Positions 1 through 7,540 are shown, counted from the stretch's first letter. The stretch is DNA of 25,339 nucleotides from Pirellulales bacterium (GCA_025924495.1 JAICIG010000048.1:1-25339); one strand, 5' to 3'. Made by a program: numbers and translations. Notes: a model not told the origin generated them from the letters alone.

Positions 1-921
1 GCAACTGATCGTGATGATCCAGTCGCGCACGACCCGCGCCGTAACGTGGCAATAGTTTGTCCCGCTGACATCCTTGGTTCCGGGCAAGTGATCGACCACG
101 TGGACGAACGGTTCGTTGGCATAGAAGTCTCGCAACGCGGCCAGGGCCTGTTTTTCATTGACCGAGCCGCGCGGCCGCGAATAGGCGGTGCTCAAAATGC
201 CGCGGTCCATTGGCACGAGATGCGGCGTGAAGATCACTTCGGCGGTTTGCCCGGCGGCGGTTGACAGCACCTGCTCGATCTCGGGCGTATGGCGGTGTTT
301 GCCGACGTTATAGGCCGACAGGTTTTCGTTACACTCGGGGAACAACGTGGTCAACTTGGGCGTACGTCCGGCGCCGGAAACGCCGCTTTTCGAATCGACA
401 ATGATCCCGGTCGATTCAATCAATCCGGCCTTTAACAGCGGCGCCAGCGCCAGGATGGCGGAACTGGGGTAGCAGCCGGGATTGGCAATCAGCGTCGCGC
501 TTTTGATCTGATCGCGAAACAGCTCCGGCAGGCCATAGACGGCCGATTCTAGCCGCGCAGGATCGGCATGCTTCTCTCCATACCACTGCTCGTAAACGGC
601 AGGATTCTTCAGGCGGTAATCGGCGCTGAAGTCGACTACGCGGCACTTGCCGCCGAGCATTTGGGGCACGATGCCGGCGGTGACGCCATGCGGCAGGCAG
701 CTAAAGACGCAATCGGCCCGCGCAGCGATCTCGGCGGGGCCCAGGTCTTCCAGTCGCAGATCAAGCCGTCCTGTCAAACTGGGATGGACGCTGGCAATCG
801 GCGGGTTGCCTTCCTGCCGGCTTGTCGCCGCCACGATCTCGGCCTGGGGGTGCCGCAGCAGAATCTTGATCAGCTCGAGGGCCGAATAGCCCGTCGCGCC
901 GAGGATGGCAACTCGCGTCAT
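1..921 (-). CDS. argC: N-acetyl-gamma-glutamyl-phosphate reductase, C-terminus beyond the window
   Basis: This enzyme reduces N-acetyl-glutamyl phosphate to the semialdehyde with NADPH, in cytoplasmic arginine biosynthesis. The frame is open from the ATG at 921 to the window edge, giving 307 codons without a stop, so only the last residues are missing. Visible marks are the N-terminal nucleotide-binding motif GATGYS (residues 8-13), the segment CLPHGV, the active-site motif NPGCYPS with the catalytic Cys at residue 150, and a C-terminal [16 protein letters not shown] stretch typical of ArgC. No Shine-Dalgarno sequence is seen before the ATG, but the homology starts at residue 2, so this start is sound. 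It follows the kinase gene on the same strand after 432 bp that hold a promoter-like site and a block of inverted repeats, so it is probably transcribed separately. Other arg genes may lie beyond the window edge. Confidence 0.96.
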   Translation of the reverse strand, partial: MTRVAILGATGYSALELIKILLRHPQAEIVAATSRQEGNPPIASVHPSLTGRLDLRLEDLGPAEIAARADCVFSCLPHGVTAGIVPQMLGGKCRVVDFSADYRLKNPAVYEQWYGEKHADPARLESAVYGLPELFRDQIKSATLIANPGCYPSSAILALAPLLKAGLIESTGIIVDSKSGVSGAGRTPKLTTLFPECNENLSAYNVGKHRHTPEIEQVLSTAAGQTAEVIFTPHLVPMDRGILSTAYSRPRGSVNEKQALAALRDFYANEPFVHVVDHLPGTKDVSGTNYCHVTARVVRDWIITISC

Positions 922-983
922 AAGTCGTGGGGGAATTGCTTCGAATTGGCCTTTGCGGATCAGCCGTGTGGCTAGGGTTGGGC

Positions 984-1013
984 AGTATAACCCCGCCGAA
1001 ACGACACCGCCAA
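984..1013 (-). promoter_or_regulatory. putative sigma70-like promoter of argC
   Basis: Read on the minus strand, TTGGCG (1013-1008) is followed after 18 bp by TATACT (989-984). This is a 4/6 match to the -35 consensus and a good -10 box. The start would be near 977, giving a leader of about 55 nt before the argC ATG at 921. Planctomycete promoters are poorly defined, so this is a candidate only. Confidence 0.35.
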
Positions 1014-1085
1014 GGGGGCCCGGGTTCGCTCGCCACTTGCGCTTGGTCGCGGGGCGCGCTGCGAGGGGACGTTTGGAGGAATCAA

Positions 1086-1236
1086 TCCGAGCATCGGTAC
1101 GCATCGGTACAGTACCGATGTACCAATGCCTTGCGCGCACATCGGTACAACACACTGTGTAATAGTGTGTACCGATGTGCGCGCGCGTGTGCTTCAAGCC
1201 TGCGCGCGCTCGTTCGAGTCTGTACCGATGCTCGGA
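1086..1236. repeat. nested inverted-repeat block with six copies of a 9-mer
   Basis: The 9-mer CATCGGTAC occurs at 1092-1100, 1102-1110 and 1140-1148. Its reverse complement GTACCGATG occurs at 1112-1120, 1169-1177 and 1222-1230. The copies form nested dyads. An outer 15-bp perfect inverted repeat pairs 1086-1100 with 1222-1236. A hairpin pairs 1102-1110 with 1112-1120. A long central hairpin pairs 1133-1146 with 1171-1184 and continues with 1150-1156 against 1164-1170 across a 3-nt bulge. The block lies between the kinase stop and the argC promoter candidate. It has no T-run, so it is not a simple terminator. It could be an extragenic palindromic repeat, a protein-binding array or a structured RNA. 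Confidence 0.85.
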
Positions 1237-1353
1237 GGGCAATGGAGCGCGACAAGGTCAGGAATTGTGGGCTAGTCTGCCTGAGCATTCGCGCGCCGGT
1301 TCTGGACTCCGCTCGCGTGCGCGCGATCCGCGAGCGCCGGAGGCGCGCCGAGA

Positions 1354-2808
1354 TCAATCGCCGTCTTGGGCCGCTTGCGCTAGTTCCTGGGCGAGCGCGG
1401 CAGCCGTTGGATACCGATCGGCCGGCAGTTTGGCCAGACAGCGGAGGCAAATCCGGTCGAGTTCCGCCGAAATGCCCGGATTGAGAGCCGAAGGCGGCTC
1501 GGCGGAATCCTCCAGGATTTGCCTGCGCAGCTCGACGAGGTCGGCGCCGCGAAACGGGCGACGGCCGGTCAAGGCCTCGTAGAGCACGACGCCAAGGCCG
1601 TAAACGTCTGTCCGGGCGTCGATTCTGGTTGGCGTCCGTAATTGTTCGGGCGCCATGTAGGCCAACGTACCGGCCGTCGTGAGGGTTTCGCTTGACAGCT
1701 CCTCCTGAGTGACGGCGATGCCGAAATCGGCCAGCACCACTTCGCCATCGGCGCCAACGAGGATATTGGCCGGCTTGATGTCTCGATGAACAAAGCCTTG
1801 GCGGTGGGCGAAATCCAGTCGCAGCGCGGCCTCGGCGACAATCTTTGCCGCCTGCCGCCAGTCGAGCGGGCCGGCGTGCAGCAGTTCCGCCAGATCGCCT
1901 CCTTCGACCAGATCGAAAACAATGAAGCAAAAATCCGACTGCTGGCCTGCATCTCTGACGGTGACGATGCCGTGGTGTTGCAGCCGCGCCACGCGACGGG
2001 CCTCGCTCAAGCAATCACGCGTCGTGACCTTGACGGCCACGTGCTGGCCCGACTGCAAGTCTGTGGCGCGCCAGACCTGCGAGAAGCCCCCTTGAGCGAT
2101 CAGGCCCTCGCGCCGATAACGCGCCGCAAAGACGTCAGGCAGCGCTAGCTTGCCGTAACGGTCGTCATAAAGTGTCGTTTCGCCGGGCGTCTCATCGAGC
2201 CAACCGCGGCGATTGAGCTTCTGCTCGAGCAGTTGCCTGGCCCGCTGCCAGCGGTTTTTGACCGTGCGCTCGGCGACGCCCAAGAGCTCGGCGGCGTCGC
2301 CTTGCTTCAGGCCTTGGTACCAAAGCAGGTTGACGATTTGCCGCTCCTTTTCCGGCAGTCGATCGACTTCTTCATGAAACGCCTGCCAATCCGCCAACGT
2401 GCCGGTTCTGCCGGCCAGATCGGCCGCCGCGCTGGCCAGATTGGCCTGGTCGACCTCGGCGGTGAGATGTCGCCCTGCCGCTCCGAGCGGGCCAAAGTGG
2501 CGCCTCGCAAGATCGATCAGCTCGCGGCGGATTTGCAAAGCTGCCAAACCGTAGAACTCGCGCGACGTCGCCGGACGGACGGATTCGAGTGCCTGGTGCA
2601 AGCGCAGCAGTGCGTTCTGCAACACGTCGTCGGTTTGCTCCCAGCGTTGCAAACGCGGATAGCCGCGCAGCATGGCCCGAGCCAACCGTTCCAGCCGCCC
2701 GGCGGCATGCGTCAACAATGCATTGCGTGCGCGCGCCGACTCGGCGCCGTCCACGGCTTCGATTCTGCTCAGCCAATGCTGAGTATCGGGCTGGCCCGCT
2801 TCATTCAC
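1354..2808 (-). CDS. fusion of an ECF-type sigma domain and a Ser/Thr protein kinase
   Basis: This is a 484-residue cytoplasmic protein with two signalling modules. Residues 25-105 resemble sigma region 2 (RNALLTHAAGRLERLARAML, then QTDDVLQNALLRLHQALE). Residues 148-197 resemble region 4 with its helix-turn-helix (LPEKERQIVNLLWYQGLKQG, then AAELLGVAERTVKNRWQRAR). Residues 231-480 form a Hanks-type kinase with a glycine-rich loop around 239-245, Lys260, a likely helix-C Glu269, HRDIKPAN with Asp343, DFG at 361-363 and APE at 386-388, so it should be active. No transmembrane segment or sensor domain follows. The start is GTG at 2808; a later ATG at residue 47 would cut region 2. It lies 49 bp after the thioredoxin gene on the same strand, probably in one transcript. 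Planctomycetes commonly link ECF sigma factors with such kinases; that phosphorylation controls the sigma part is inference. Confidence 0.9.
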   Translation of the reverse strand: MNEAGQPDTQHWLSRIEAVDGAESARARNALLTHAAGRLERLARAMLRGYPRLQRWEQTDDVLQNALLRLHQALESVRPATSREFYGLAALQIRRELIDLARRHFGPLGAAGRHLTAEVDQANLASAAADLAGRTGTLADWQAFHEEVDRLPEKERQIVNLLWYQGLKQGDAAELLGVAERTVKNRWQRARQLLEQKLNRRGWLDETPGETTLYDDRYGKLALPDVFAARYRREGLIAQGGFSQVWRATDLQSGQHVAVKVTTRDCLSEARRVARLQHHGIVTVRDAGQQSDFCFIVFDLVEGGDLAELLHAGPLDWRQAAKIVAEAALRLDFAHRQGFVHRDIKPANILVGADGEVVLADFGIAVTQEELSSETLTTAGTLAYMAPEQLRTPTRIDARTDVYGLGVVLYEALTGRRPFRGADLVELRRQILEDSAEPPSALNPGISAELDRICLRCLAKLPADRYPTAAALAQELAQAAQDGD

Positions 2809-2857
2809 CGTTGAGGCGCCTAAAGGCGGCTCCGTAGGTTTGCCGTATTCGCCGTCG

Positions 2858-3199
2858 TCAAGTTGCAGCCGGTTGGTAAGTTCTCGCTCGCTCGAGCGCC
2901 GCGAGCAACACGGCCTGCTCTTTGTAGCCGACCATGGTCTCCGCCGCCTCGCCCTGGCGAAAAATCAGCAAGGTCGGCAAGGCGTAGACCTGGTATCTGG
3001 CCGCCAACTGCGGCTGCTCGGCCACATCGACTTTAAAGATCCTAAAGCGGCCCTCGCTCTCCGCTGCAAGTTGCTCCAAGACGGGCAGCATTCGCCGGCA
3101 CGGCCCGCACGTGGCCGACCAGAAATCGACCAGCACGGGGACCTCGGCCTCGAGCGCCAATTGCTGAAAGTTTTCTGCCGTAAGTTCTTGCAGACTCAT
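2858..3199 (-). CDS. thioredoxin
   Basis: This is a 113-residue thioredoxin, a cytoplasmic dithiol-disulfide exchange protein of usual family length. It shows the core VDFW (Asp25 buried), the active site CGPC at residues 31-34, KVDV at 57-60 and the cis-proline loop ALPT with Pro75. The Trp that normally precedes the active-site Cys is Thr here (ATCGPC). The start is the ATG at 3199 because a strong Shine-Dalgarno GAGGAG (3211-3206) sits 6 nt upstream. A longer in-frame start at 3319 would add 40 residues without family similarity and would run through the terminator-like hairpin at 3288-3317. The kinase gene follows after 49 bp, so the two probably share a transcript. Which thioredoxin paralogue this is cannot be decided. 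Confidence 0.93.
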   Translation of the reverse strand: MSLQELTAENFQQLALEAEVPVLVDFWSATCGPCRRMLPVLEQLAAESEGRFRIFKVDVAEQPQLAARYQVYALPTLLIFRQGEAAETMVGYKEQAVLLAALERARTYQPAAT

Positions 3200-3205
3200 T
3201 ATTTT

Positions 3206-3211
3206 CTCCTC
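3206..3211 (-). promoter_or_regulatory. ribosome binding site deciding the thioredoxin start
   Basis: On the minus strand GAGGAG lies 6 nt before the ATG at 3199. It is the strongest Shine-Dalgarno site among the minus-strand genes here and fixes the internal start over the longer frame. Confidence 0.75.
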
Positions 3212-3287
3212 GTCTGTAAAGCTGCGTGTAGCTGACCGCCCTGAATAACAAGCGGACGCCGAGACTGCGAGGGGAAAGCGCGCGAAG

Positions 3288-3317
3288 AAAAAAGTAGCCG
3301 CCGCGTTGTGCGCCGGC
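3288..3317 (-). terminator. putative intrinsic terminator after aroH
   Basis: On the minus strand the arms GCCGGCGC (3317-3310) and GCGGCGGC (3304-3297) form an 8-bp stem with one G-G mismatch and a 5-nt loop. After 3 nt a run of six T follows (3293-3288). It lies 77 bp beyond the aroH stop and 89 bp before the thioredoxin ATG, so it would separate the two transcripts. Confidence 0.5.
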
Positions 3318-3393
3318 AATGAAGAAAGGCAACTCGCCGCGGCGCAACCGGCATAGGCCGCCCATCCTGCGCACCTCGAGGCTGCCGGTCGTG

Positions 3394-3879
3394 TTAGCCG
3401 GAAGTGGATCGATCGGTTCCGGCGGCCGTGCGCGGCTTGCCTTGATGGGCGAGTTCTTCCTCAATCCAACTTTCCAACTCGTCCCAATCGACCGGCGGCA
3501 GGTGCGATAGATCGGGCCGCAGGCAAGTGGCGCCGCGTACGTAGACGTGGTGAATGTCGTGTTGCGGCTTGTCGGTGTTCCAGTGCAGCAGAATGCGAAT
3601 GCAGCGCGGCAATGAGCCCGGCACGCTGATCTCATGCGTGCAAAGCAAGGGGACGTCGAGCCAGCCAAGTTGTCGGGCGGCGAGCGCTGGGAATTCGGCG
3701 TTCAGATCGAACGTCGTGGTGAAGATGGCGCTCGCGACATCTTCATGATCGATGCCGTTTTGGCGGATCATTAACGCCAACAGCTGCCGGGTCGCTTTCA
3801 GCATCTCCTCGCGCGTGTTGTTCTCGACCGTTGTGGCGCCGCGCACTCCTCGGCAACGAATGGTTTTCTCCTGGGTCAT
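3394..3879 (-). CDS. aroH: chorismate mutase, monofunctional AroH type
   Basis: This enzyme converts chorismate to prephenate, the entry to phenylalanine and tyrosine synthesis, as a cytoplasmic trimer in the known family. The 161-residue protein aligns by eye with Bacillus subtilis Aro[11 protein letters not shown] is at residues 10-19 and VPLLCTHE at 76-83, followed by CIRI and [16 protein letters not shown] (110-125). The residues matching the known active site, Arg7, Arg63, Cys75, Glu78, Arg90, Tyr108 and Arg116 in B. subtilis, are present as Arg13, Arg69, Cys80, Glu83, Arg95, Tyr113 and Arg121. A tail of about 35 residues extends beyond the usual end. The ATG at 3879 is preferred because the longer frame from 3957 overlaps the upstream gene and adds nothing family-like. 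It starts 22 bp after the FG-GAP gene stop, which suggests co-transcription, although a metabolic link is not obvious. Confidence 0.94.
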   Translation of the reverse strand: MTQEKTIRCRGVRGATTVENNTREEMLKATRQLLALMIRQNGIDHEDVASAIFTTTFDLNAEFPALAARQLGWLDVPLLCTHEISVPGSLPRCIRILLHWNTDKPQHDIHHVYVRGATCLRPDLSHLPPVDWDELESWIEEELAHQGKPRTAAGTDRSTSG

Positions 3880-3901
3880 GGCCGCCGCGCCTGGCAAATT
3901 G

Positions 3902-5113
3902 CTATTCGGTTTCGTTCCAATAAATGCGCACGTTCTTCGATTGCCGCCCAACGGCAATAATGTCTTGCCGGCCGTCGCCGTCGAGATCGGTGGCCGTGAG
4001 ATCTTCGATGTTCACCCCGCCGGCATCGACGATTTGCCTCCGCCATTCGCTGCCGGCGGCGTCTTGAGGATCGTAGATCCGCAGACCGCAGCGATGCTGC
4101 ATGTCTTGGTCGTCGCGGACGCCGATCACGAGTTCCTGGTCTTCGTCGCCATCCAAATTCACGCACCAGACGGCGTGGCCCCACTTGAGCTCATCGTCGA
4201 GCACGCGCCGCCGCCAGAGAGTCTCGGTAGAGTCCTTCGGCCGCGTATAGACGACCACCTGATTGCCATGCCAGGGCTCGATGGTGGCAATATAGTCGTT
4301 CCCGCCGGCCAGCAATCCGTGCTTGATTTCGCTGGCGCCGCGGGCGTCGGGCCGTTCTTGATTTCCTTCGCCGATCCGCGTGCGCGTCCATTTGCCGTCG
4401 CTGCCGCGTTTGAGCAGGCTGACGCCTTCGAAACTGACGATCAGGATGTCGGTCTGGCCATCTTTGTCGAGATCGGTCGGCCAGAAATTGTGCGCCACGT
4501 GCAGTTCTTCATTCAGCACGTCGGGCTTCCAGGCATCGCGCACCGGATCCTGGGGGACGGCGTAGGCCAACAGCCGCATGGGCGTTTCCATCCACAGCGG
4601 CTTGGTAGAATTTCGGCCCATCATCGGCGCGACCAGCAGTTCCTTGCGGCCGTCGCCGTCGAGATCGGCCCAGCGCATGCGATGCACGGTGGGTTCTTCC
4701 CCGATCGGATGAACCTGCCACAGCGCAGACGGCGATTCGCCATGAGACAGCCATTGGATCGTGCCGCCGGTGCGGGTATCGATCGGTCGCCAGTCGGCGC
4801 CCAGGGCGAAGTCGACCTCGCCATCGCCGTCGATGTCGTAGGGGGCGATACAGACGTTGTCTTTCTTCGTTTGGTCCTTGATCAACGTGTGAAGGCGCCA
4901 CTCCGGATTCTCGAACCAGATCACGCGATCGGTGTCGACGACCACGATGTCCGGCTTCTGATCGTCGTTCATATCGACGACGGTCACGGCGTAGCCGATG
5001 CCAAGTTGATCGGAGATTTGCTGCGCGCGAAAGCGAAATTCGCCCCCCGCGGCAGCCGCCGTGGAGATCAGCAAGCCGACAATGAACATGCTATATCGAA
5101 ACGATGAAGCCAT
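3902..5113 (-). CDS. secreted FG-GAP/VCBS repeat beta-propeller protein
   Basis: This is a 403-residue protein with an N-terminal signal peptide (hydrophobic segment around residues 8-22, AAAA before the likely cleavage site). The rest is a series of beta-propeller blades marked by acidic calcium-loop motifs of the DxDxDG type. They are at residues 47-55 (DMNDDQKPD), 93-101 (DIDGDGEVD), 150-158 (DLDGDGRKE), 214-222 (DLDKDGQTD), 319-327 (NLDGDEDQE) and 376-384 (DLDGDGRQD). This pattern is that of integrin-like FG-GAP/VCBS propellers, which are common in secreted planctomycete proteins. No catalytic motif is recognised and its substrate or partner is unknown. It lies 81 bp after the PQQ-like protein gene and 22 bp before aroH on the same strand. 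A role outside the cytoplasm together with the upstream propeller is an inference from the shared signal peptides and order. Confidence 0.9.
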   Translation of the reverse strand: MASSFRYSMFIVGLLISTAAAAGGEFRFRAQQISDQLGIGYAVTVVDMNDDQKPDIVVVDTDRVIWFENPEWRLHTLIKDQTKKDNVCIAPYDIDGDGEVDFALGADWRPIDTRTGGTIQWLSHGESPSALWQVHPIGEEPTVHRMRWADLDGDGRKELLVAPMMGRNSTKPLWMETPMRLLAYAVPQDPVRDAWKPDVLNEELHVAHNFWPTDLDKDGQTDILIVSFEGVSLLKRGSDGKWTRTRIGEGNQERPDARGASEIKHGLLAGGNDYIATIEPWHGNQVVVYTRPKDSTETLWRRRVLDDELKWGHAVWCVNLDGDEDQELVIGVRDDQDMQHRCGLRIYDPQDAAGSEWRRQIVDAGGVNIEDLTATDLDGDGRQDIIAVGRQSKNVRIYWNETE

Positions 5114-5194
5114 CAGCGGCGCCTTAGACGAAGACTCGAAGCAATTGCAACCAACTCACGTCGAAGCCAATGGACCACGCGCGGCCGCCCGGAG

Positions 5195-6487
5195 TTACTT
5201 GCTTCCTTCGATGGCATACAAGGCCTCGAAGGTGCGCAGATACAAACGTCCGTTGGAAATGGCAGGCGAGGCGGAAATCGGTTCGCCCATGTCGTTCTGA
5301 GCCAGAATCTCGAAGTTTCGGCCCGCTTTCACGACGGTGACCATGCCGCCGCGTGCCGTCAGGTAAATCTTGCCGTCGCCGTAGACGGGCGAAGCGCGAT
5401 AGCGATCGGAATGGGCTCGCTGCTGGTAGATTTCGCGCCCCGTCTTGGCGTCCATGCAAATCAGCACGCCGTTTTCGCGGCACAAGTAGACCAGGCCGTC
5501 ATAGACCAAGGGCGAGGGGACGTCGGGCGTGTTATCGGGGCGAGTCCACAGGTGCGATTGCTCGGAATTCGAGATATCGCCGCGAGCATCGGGGCTGAGC
5601 CCTAACACGGGGCCGTTCTTGGCCGAAGGGACGACGATCAAACCCGGAGCGACCGCAGGCGAGGCGACGAAACGCAAGGTCTCGTTGTAAGTTCCTCGGG
5701 GATTCAAGCCGCCGCAGCGCCAAACCTCTTTGCCGTCTTGCAGGCGGTGGGCCACGATGTAGTCGGCCCCGTGGGTCAACAGGAACTCTTGTTTGCCGTC
5801 GCGATAGAGCACTGGCGAGGCGTACGAATGCTCGCATTCGGCCCGGGCGTCACTTTCGCGTTTTTGATGCCAGATTTCCTTGCCCGTCTTTTTGTCTAGC
5901 GCTAGCACCAACGCGGCTTTGCTGTGCAGCAACTGCATGTACAGGCGGTTGCCGTCCAAAACCGGCGTCGAGGTCATGCCAAAGGCGATGGAGAAGGGGC
6001 CATAACGATCTTGGAGGTTGAATTTCCAGACCTCGCGCCCCTCGAAGTCGTAGCAGCCTAGCACGCCGTTGGCCATGAACGACCAGACGTGCTCGCCGTC
6101 AGTGACGGGCGAAGGAGAGGCCGAGTTGCCCTCGTCGCCGCGGACTGCCTGATCGCCGCCGGAAACCCTGACCTCCCACAATTGCTGGCCCTGCGTGTTG
6201 ACGCTAATTAACAGCAGGTCTCCCCCTGCCTTGGAAGAGGTCAGAAAGATCTGATCTCCCCAAATCACCGGCGTGGCGCCGGCCGGACCAGGCAGAGGCA
6301 GCCGCCAGGCGACGTTTTCCGTCTTGCTCCATTGGACCGGCAAACCCTTTTCGTTGCTAATGCCATCATTCTGAGGGCCGCGCCATTGCGGCCAGTTTTC
6401 GGCCTCAGCCGGCCTAGCCTGGCCAAAAGCCAGCGGCCCGATCCCCAAGACCAAGAACGCCAGAAATCGCAGGTCGCTCCAATTCAT
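5195..6487 (-). CDS. secreted PQQ-like beta-propeller repeat protein
   Basis: This is a 430-residue protein with an N-terminal signal peptide (FLAFLVLGIGPLAFG, likely cleaved before residue 30). The mature part opens with NWPQWRGP (31-38), a hallmark of planctomycete PQQ-like propeller proteins. Repeated blades follow of the form alDkkTGkeiW: LLLISVNTQGQQLWEVRV, GCYDFEGREVWKFNL, LVLALDKKTGKEIWHQ, VAHRLQDGKEVWR and ICMDAKTGREIYQQ. These are PQQ_2/BamB-like blades. The full set of quinoprotein dehydrogenase catalytic residues is not recognisable, so binding of PQQ itself is uncertain and a scaffold or binding role is as likely. The ATG at 6487 is the first codon giving an intact signal peptide, with only a weak GGGA upstream. 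It is probably the first gene of a unit with the FG-GAP protein and aroH, and is divergent from the giant gene. Confidence 0.92.
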   Translation of the reverse strand: MNWSDLRFLAFLVLGIGPLAFGQARPAEAENWPQWRGPQNDGISNEKGLPVQWSKTENVAWRLPLPGPAGATPVIWGDQIFLTSSKAGGDLLLISVNTQGQQLWEVRVSGGDQAVRGDEGNSASPSPVTDGEHVWSFMANGVLGCYDFEGREVWKFNLQDRYGPFSIAFGMTSTPVLDGNRLYMQLLHSKAALVLALDKKTGKEIWHQKRESDARAECEHSYASPVLYRDGKQEFLLTHGADYIVAHRLQDGKEVWRCGGLNPRGTYNETLRFVASPAVAPGLIVVPSAKNGPVLGLSPDARGDISNSEQSHLWTRPDNTPDVPSPLVYDGLVYLCRENGVLICMDAKTGREIYQQRAHSDRYRASPVYGDGKIYLTARGGMVTVVKAGRNFEILAQNDMGEPISASPAISNGRLYLRTFEALYAIEGSK

Positions 6488-6782
6488 AATCCATTCCCGT
6501 GAGTGTTTTCCATGATGCGGCCGCAGGGAATCGTCTGCCCCGCCGCGGAAGCGGATTTAATGTCGCCGATGCCCCATGGCGGGTCAAGCAAGACGGCCGC
6601 TGGAAAAGATAGCCAAAGCCGGCTGTGCAAGAGCAGCGAGTTTTTCCTTGACTCGAGCAGAGCCTCGGATTTGAATGGTGTTCTAAGTCGCCGGCTAATC
6701 TAATCGCGGCGCCTACGGCATTCCGCACTCGAGCGGCGGCGAACGCATTGCATTCGAAGCCATGCCGCGTCTGGCTACACTG

Positions 6783-6812
6783 GGTCTTCCTAGGGAGTGG
6801 TCTTCCTAGAGA
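6783..6812. repeat. short direct repeat, 14-bp units with 16-bp spacing
   Basis: GGTCTTCCTAGGGA (6783-6796) is followed by GGTCTTCCTAGAGA (6799-6812), which differ at one base. The spacing of about one and a half helical turns could suit a protein-binding site, but no regulator is recognised. Confidence 0.6.
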
Positions 6813-6943
6813 ATTGCACAACGAGCGCGGTCTGCTCGTAAACTGGCATCGCTAGCGCCCTCAAAGCTCCGGCTCGATGGGGCGGAGGCGGCTTCGTGGC
6901 GATCTTTCCGCACTTAGCGAGCGCCACATTTTGAGGCCATCTC

Positions 6944-6983
6944 AGCCGCCGTGTGATGGGCTCGGCGGCTAGCGCGCTTTTTT
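6944..6983 (+). terminator. hairpin followed by a T-run, terminator-like
   Basis: AGCCGCCG (6944-6951) pairs with CGGCGGCT (6963-6970) over an 11-nt loop. A run of six T (6978-6983) follows after 7 nt. The gap is longer than usual, and no + strand gene lies upstream for it to end, so it may instead insulate the promoter just downstream or be chance. Confidence 0.25.
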
Positions 6984-6984
6984 G

Positions 6985-7012
6985 TTGACTTGAATGTAAG
7001 TGCAGTTTTAAT
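6985..7012 (+). promoter_or_regulatory. putative sigma70-like promoter of the giant gene
   Basis: TTGACT (6985-6990) and TTTAAT (7007-7012) are separated by 16 bp. Each matches its consensus hexamer at five of six bases, the best such pair seen in the intergenic region. Transcription would start near 7020 and give a leader of about 350 nt containing the structured region at 7151-7228. Confidence 0.4.
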
Positions 7013-7150
7013 GGAACGTAGCTCATCCGCCCAGCAGTAGTAGCGTGCCAGCGCTCTGCGGCCACATGGTGCTCGGGCAGGACCGCCAAGGACGGCGATC
7101 TCCTTCAGTCAGATTCAGCCAGTAAGTTCCGCTTCACTTTCCGTTCCATC

Positions 7151-7228
7151 GTGTACGCCAGCAACCGCCAGCCGAGGCAAGCAAGCATCTCCGCGATGCT
7201 TGGCTGACAGTGTCATTCAGGCGTACAC
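7151..7228 (+). promoter_or_regulatory. nested inverted repeats in the presumed leader of the giant gene
   Basis: GTGTACGCC (7151-7159) pairs perfectly with GGCGTACAC (7220-7228). Inside, CAAGCATC (7182-7189) pairs with GATGCTTG (7195-7202) over a 5-nt loop. CAGCC (7169-7173) could pair with GGCTG (7202-7206). The result is a 78-nt closed structure about 145 nt before the start codon. It matches no riboswitch class I recognise. It could be a leader RNA structure or a binding site. Confidence 0.4.
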
Positions 7229-7357
7229 CAAGCTCACGTGTAGGCAAAATAGGAAGTCAAGACAATTTGCGTATTGCTAACAGAATAGCTGGAATGGACA
7301 ATTAGTTTTTCGTCCTTTCCCTGTTCGCCTATCGCCGCGTGAGAATCGATCCGCTCT

Positions 7358-7363
7358 AGGGAG
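7358..7363 (+). promoter_or_regulatory. ribosome binding site of the giant gene
   Basis: AGGGAG lies 9 nt before the ATG at 7373 and supports that start. A second in-frame ATG two codons later (7379) cannot be excluded and would change the protein by only two residues. Confidence 0.6.
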
Positions 7364-7372
7364 AATCAATCC

Positions 7373-7540
7373 ATGGGGATGTGGCGCTCGCTCCACCCTT
7401 CGAGTTTCGAGAATACGGCCTCCGACCAGCGACGCCGCGGCCCCGGGCGGCGCAAGCAGGCGTCGCGTCGTTCAATTGATAGCCGAAAAGCCCGTCGATC
7501 GCTCTTTGAACGCTTTGAAGAGCGCGCCATGCTCAGCGCT
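7373..7540 (+). other. basic N-terminus with LEPR-XLL-like sorting motif
   Basis: Residues 1-43 are rich in Arg and Lys (about 14) with no hydrophobic signal core. Residues 44-56 read LFERFEERAMLSA, which resembles the planctomycete motif with consensus LExRxLLS found at the N-terminus of very large exported proteins. That family knowledge suggests export by a planctomycete route; the mechanism is not shown by the sequence. Confidence 0.75.

Larger units (their letters stand above)
922..1353. other. intergenic region between argC and the sigma/kinase gene
   Basis: This is a 432-bp non-coding stretch. It holds the argC promoter candidate and the inverted-repeat block. It also has an 18-bp strictly alternating purine-pyrimidine tract at 1175-1192, which lies partly in the right arm of the central hairpin. 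Short open frames cross it in several directions, but they are made by the repeats and show no protein-like composition. I see no tRNA or other RNA gene. Confidence 0.7.
6488..7372. other. divergent intergenic region, 885 bp
   Basis: No gene is supported here. Short frames on both strands lack protein-like composition. The region holds a 16-bp-period tandem repeat (6783-6812), a hairpin with a T-run (6944-6983), a promoter candidate for the giant gene (6985-7012) and nested inverted repeats in its presumed leader (7151-7228). The part from about 7240 to 7315 is clearly more AT-rich than its surroundings. No convincing promoter was found for the minus-strand PQQ-like gene. No tRNA-like cloverleaf was seen. 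Confidence 0.7.

Noticed and set aside
1086..1236. simple intrinsic terminator for the kinase gene
   Set aside because: The hairpins have no following T-run on the minus strand and start more than 100 bp beyond the stop.
568..1484. several + strand frames over argC and the intergenic region
   Set aside because: They are antisense to argC or built from the inverted repeats and lack protein-like composition.
1082..2014. 310-residue minus-strand frame overlapping the kinase and the palindrome block
   Set aside because: It lies out of frame with the kinase, whose catalytic motifs are intact, and its C-terminal part merely translates the repeated 9-mer.
3752..5107. 451-residue + strand frame
   Set aside because: It is the antisense shadow of the FG-GAP protein, which has a signal peptide and six calcium-loop motifs in the other strand.
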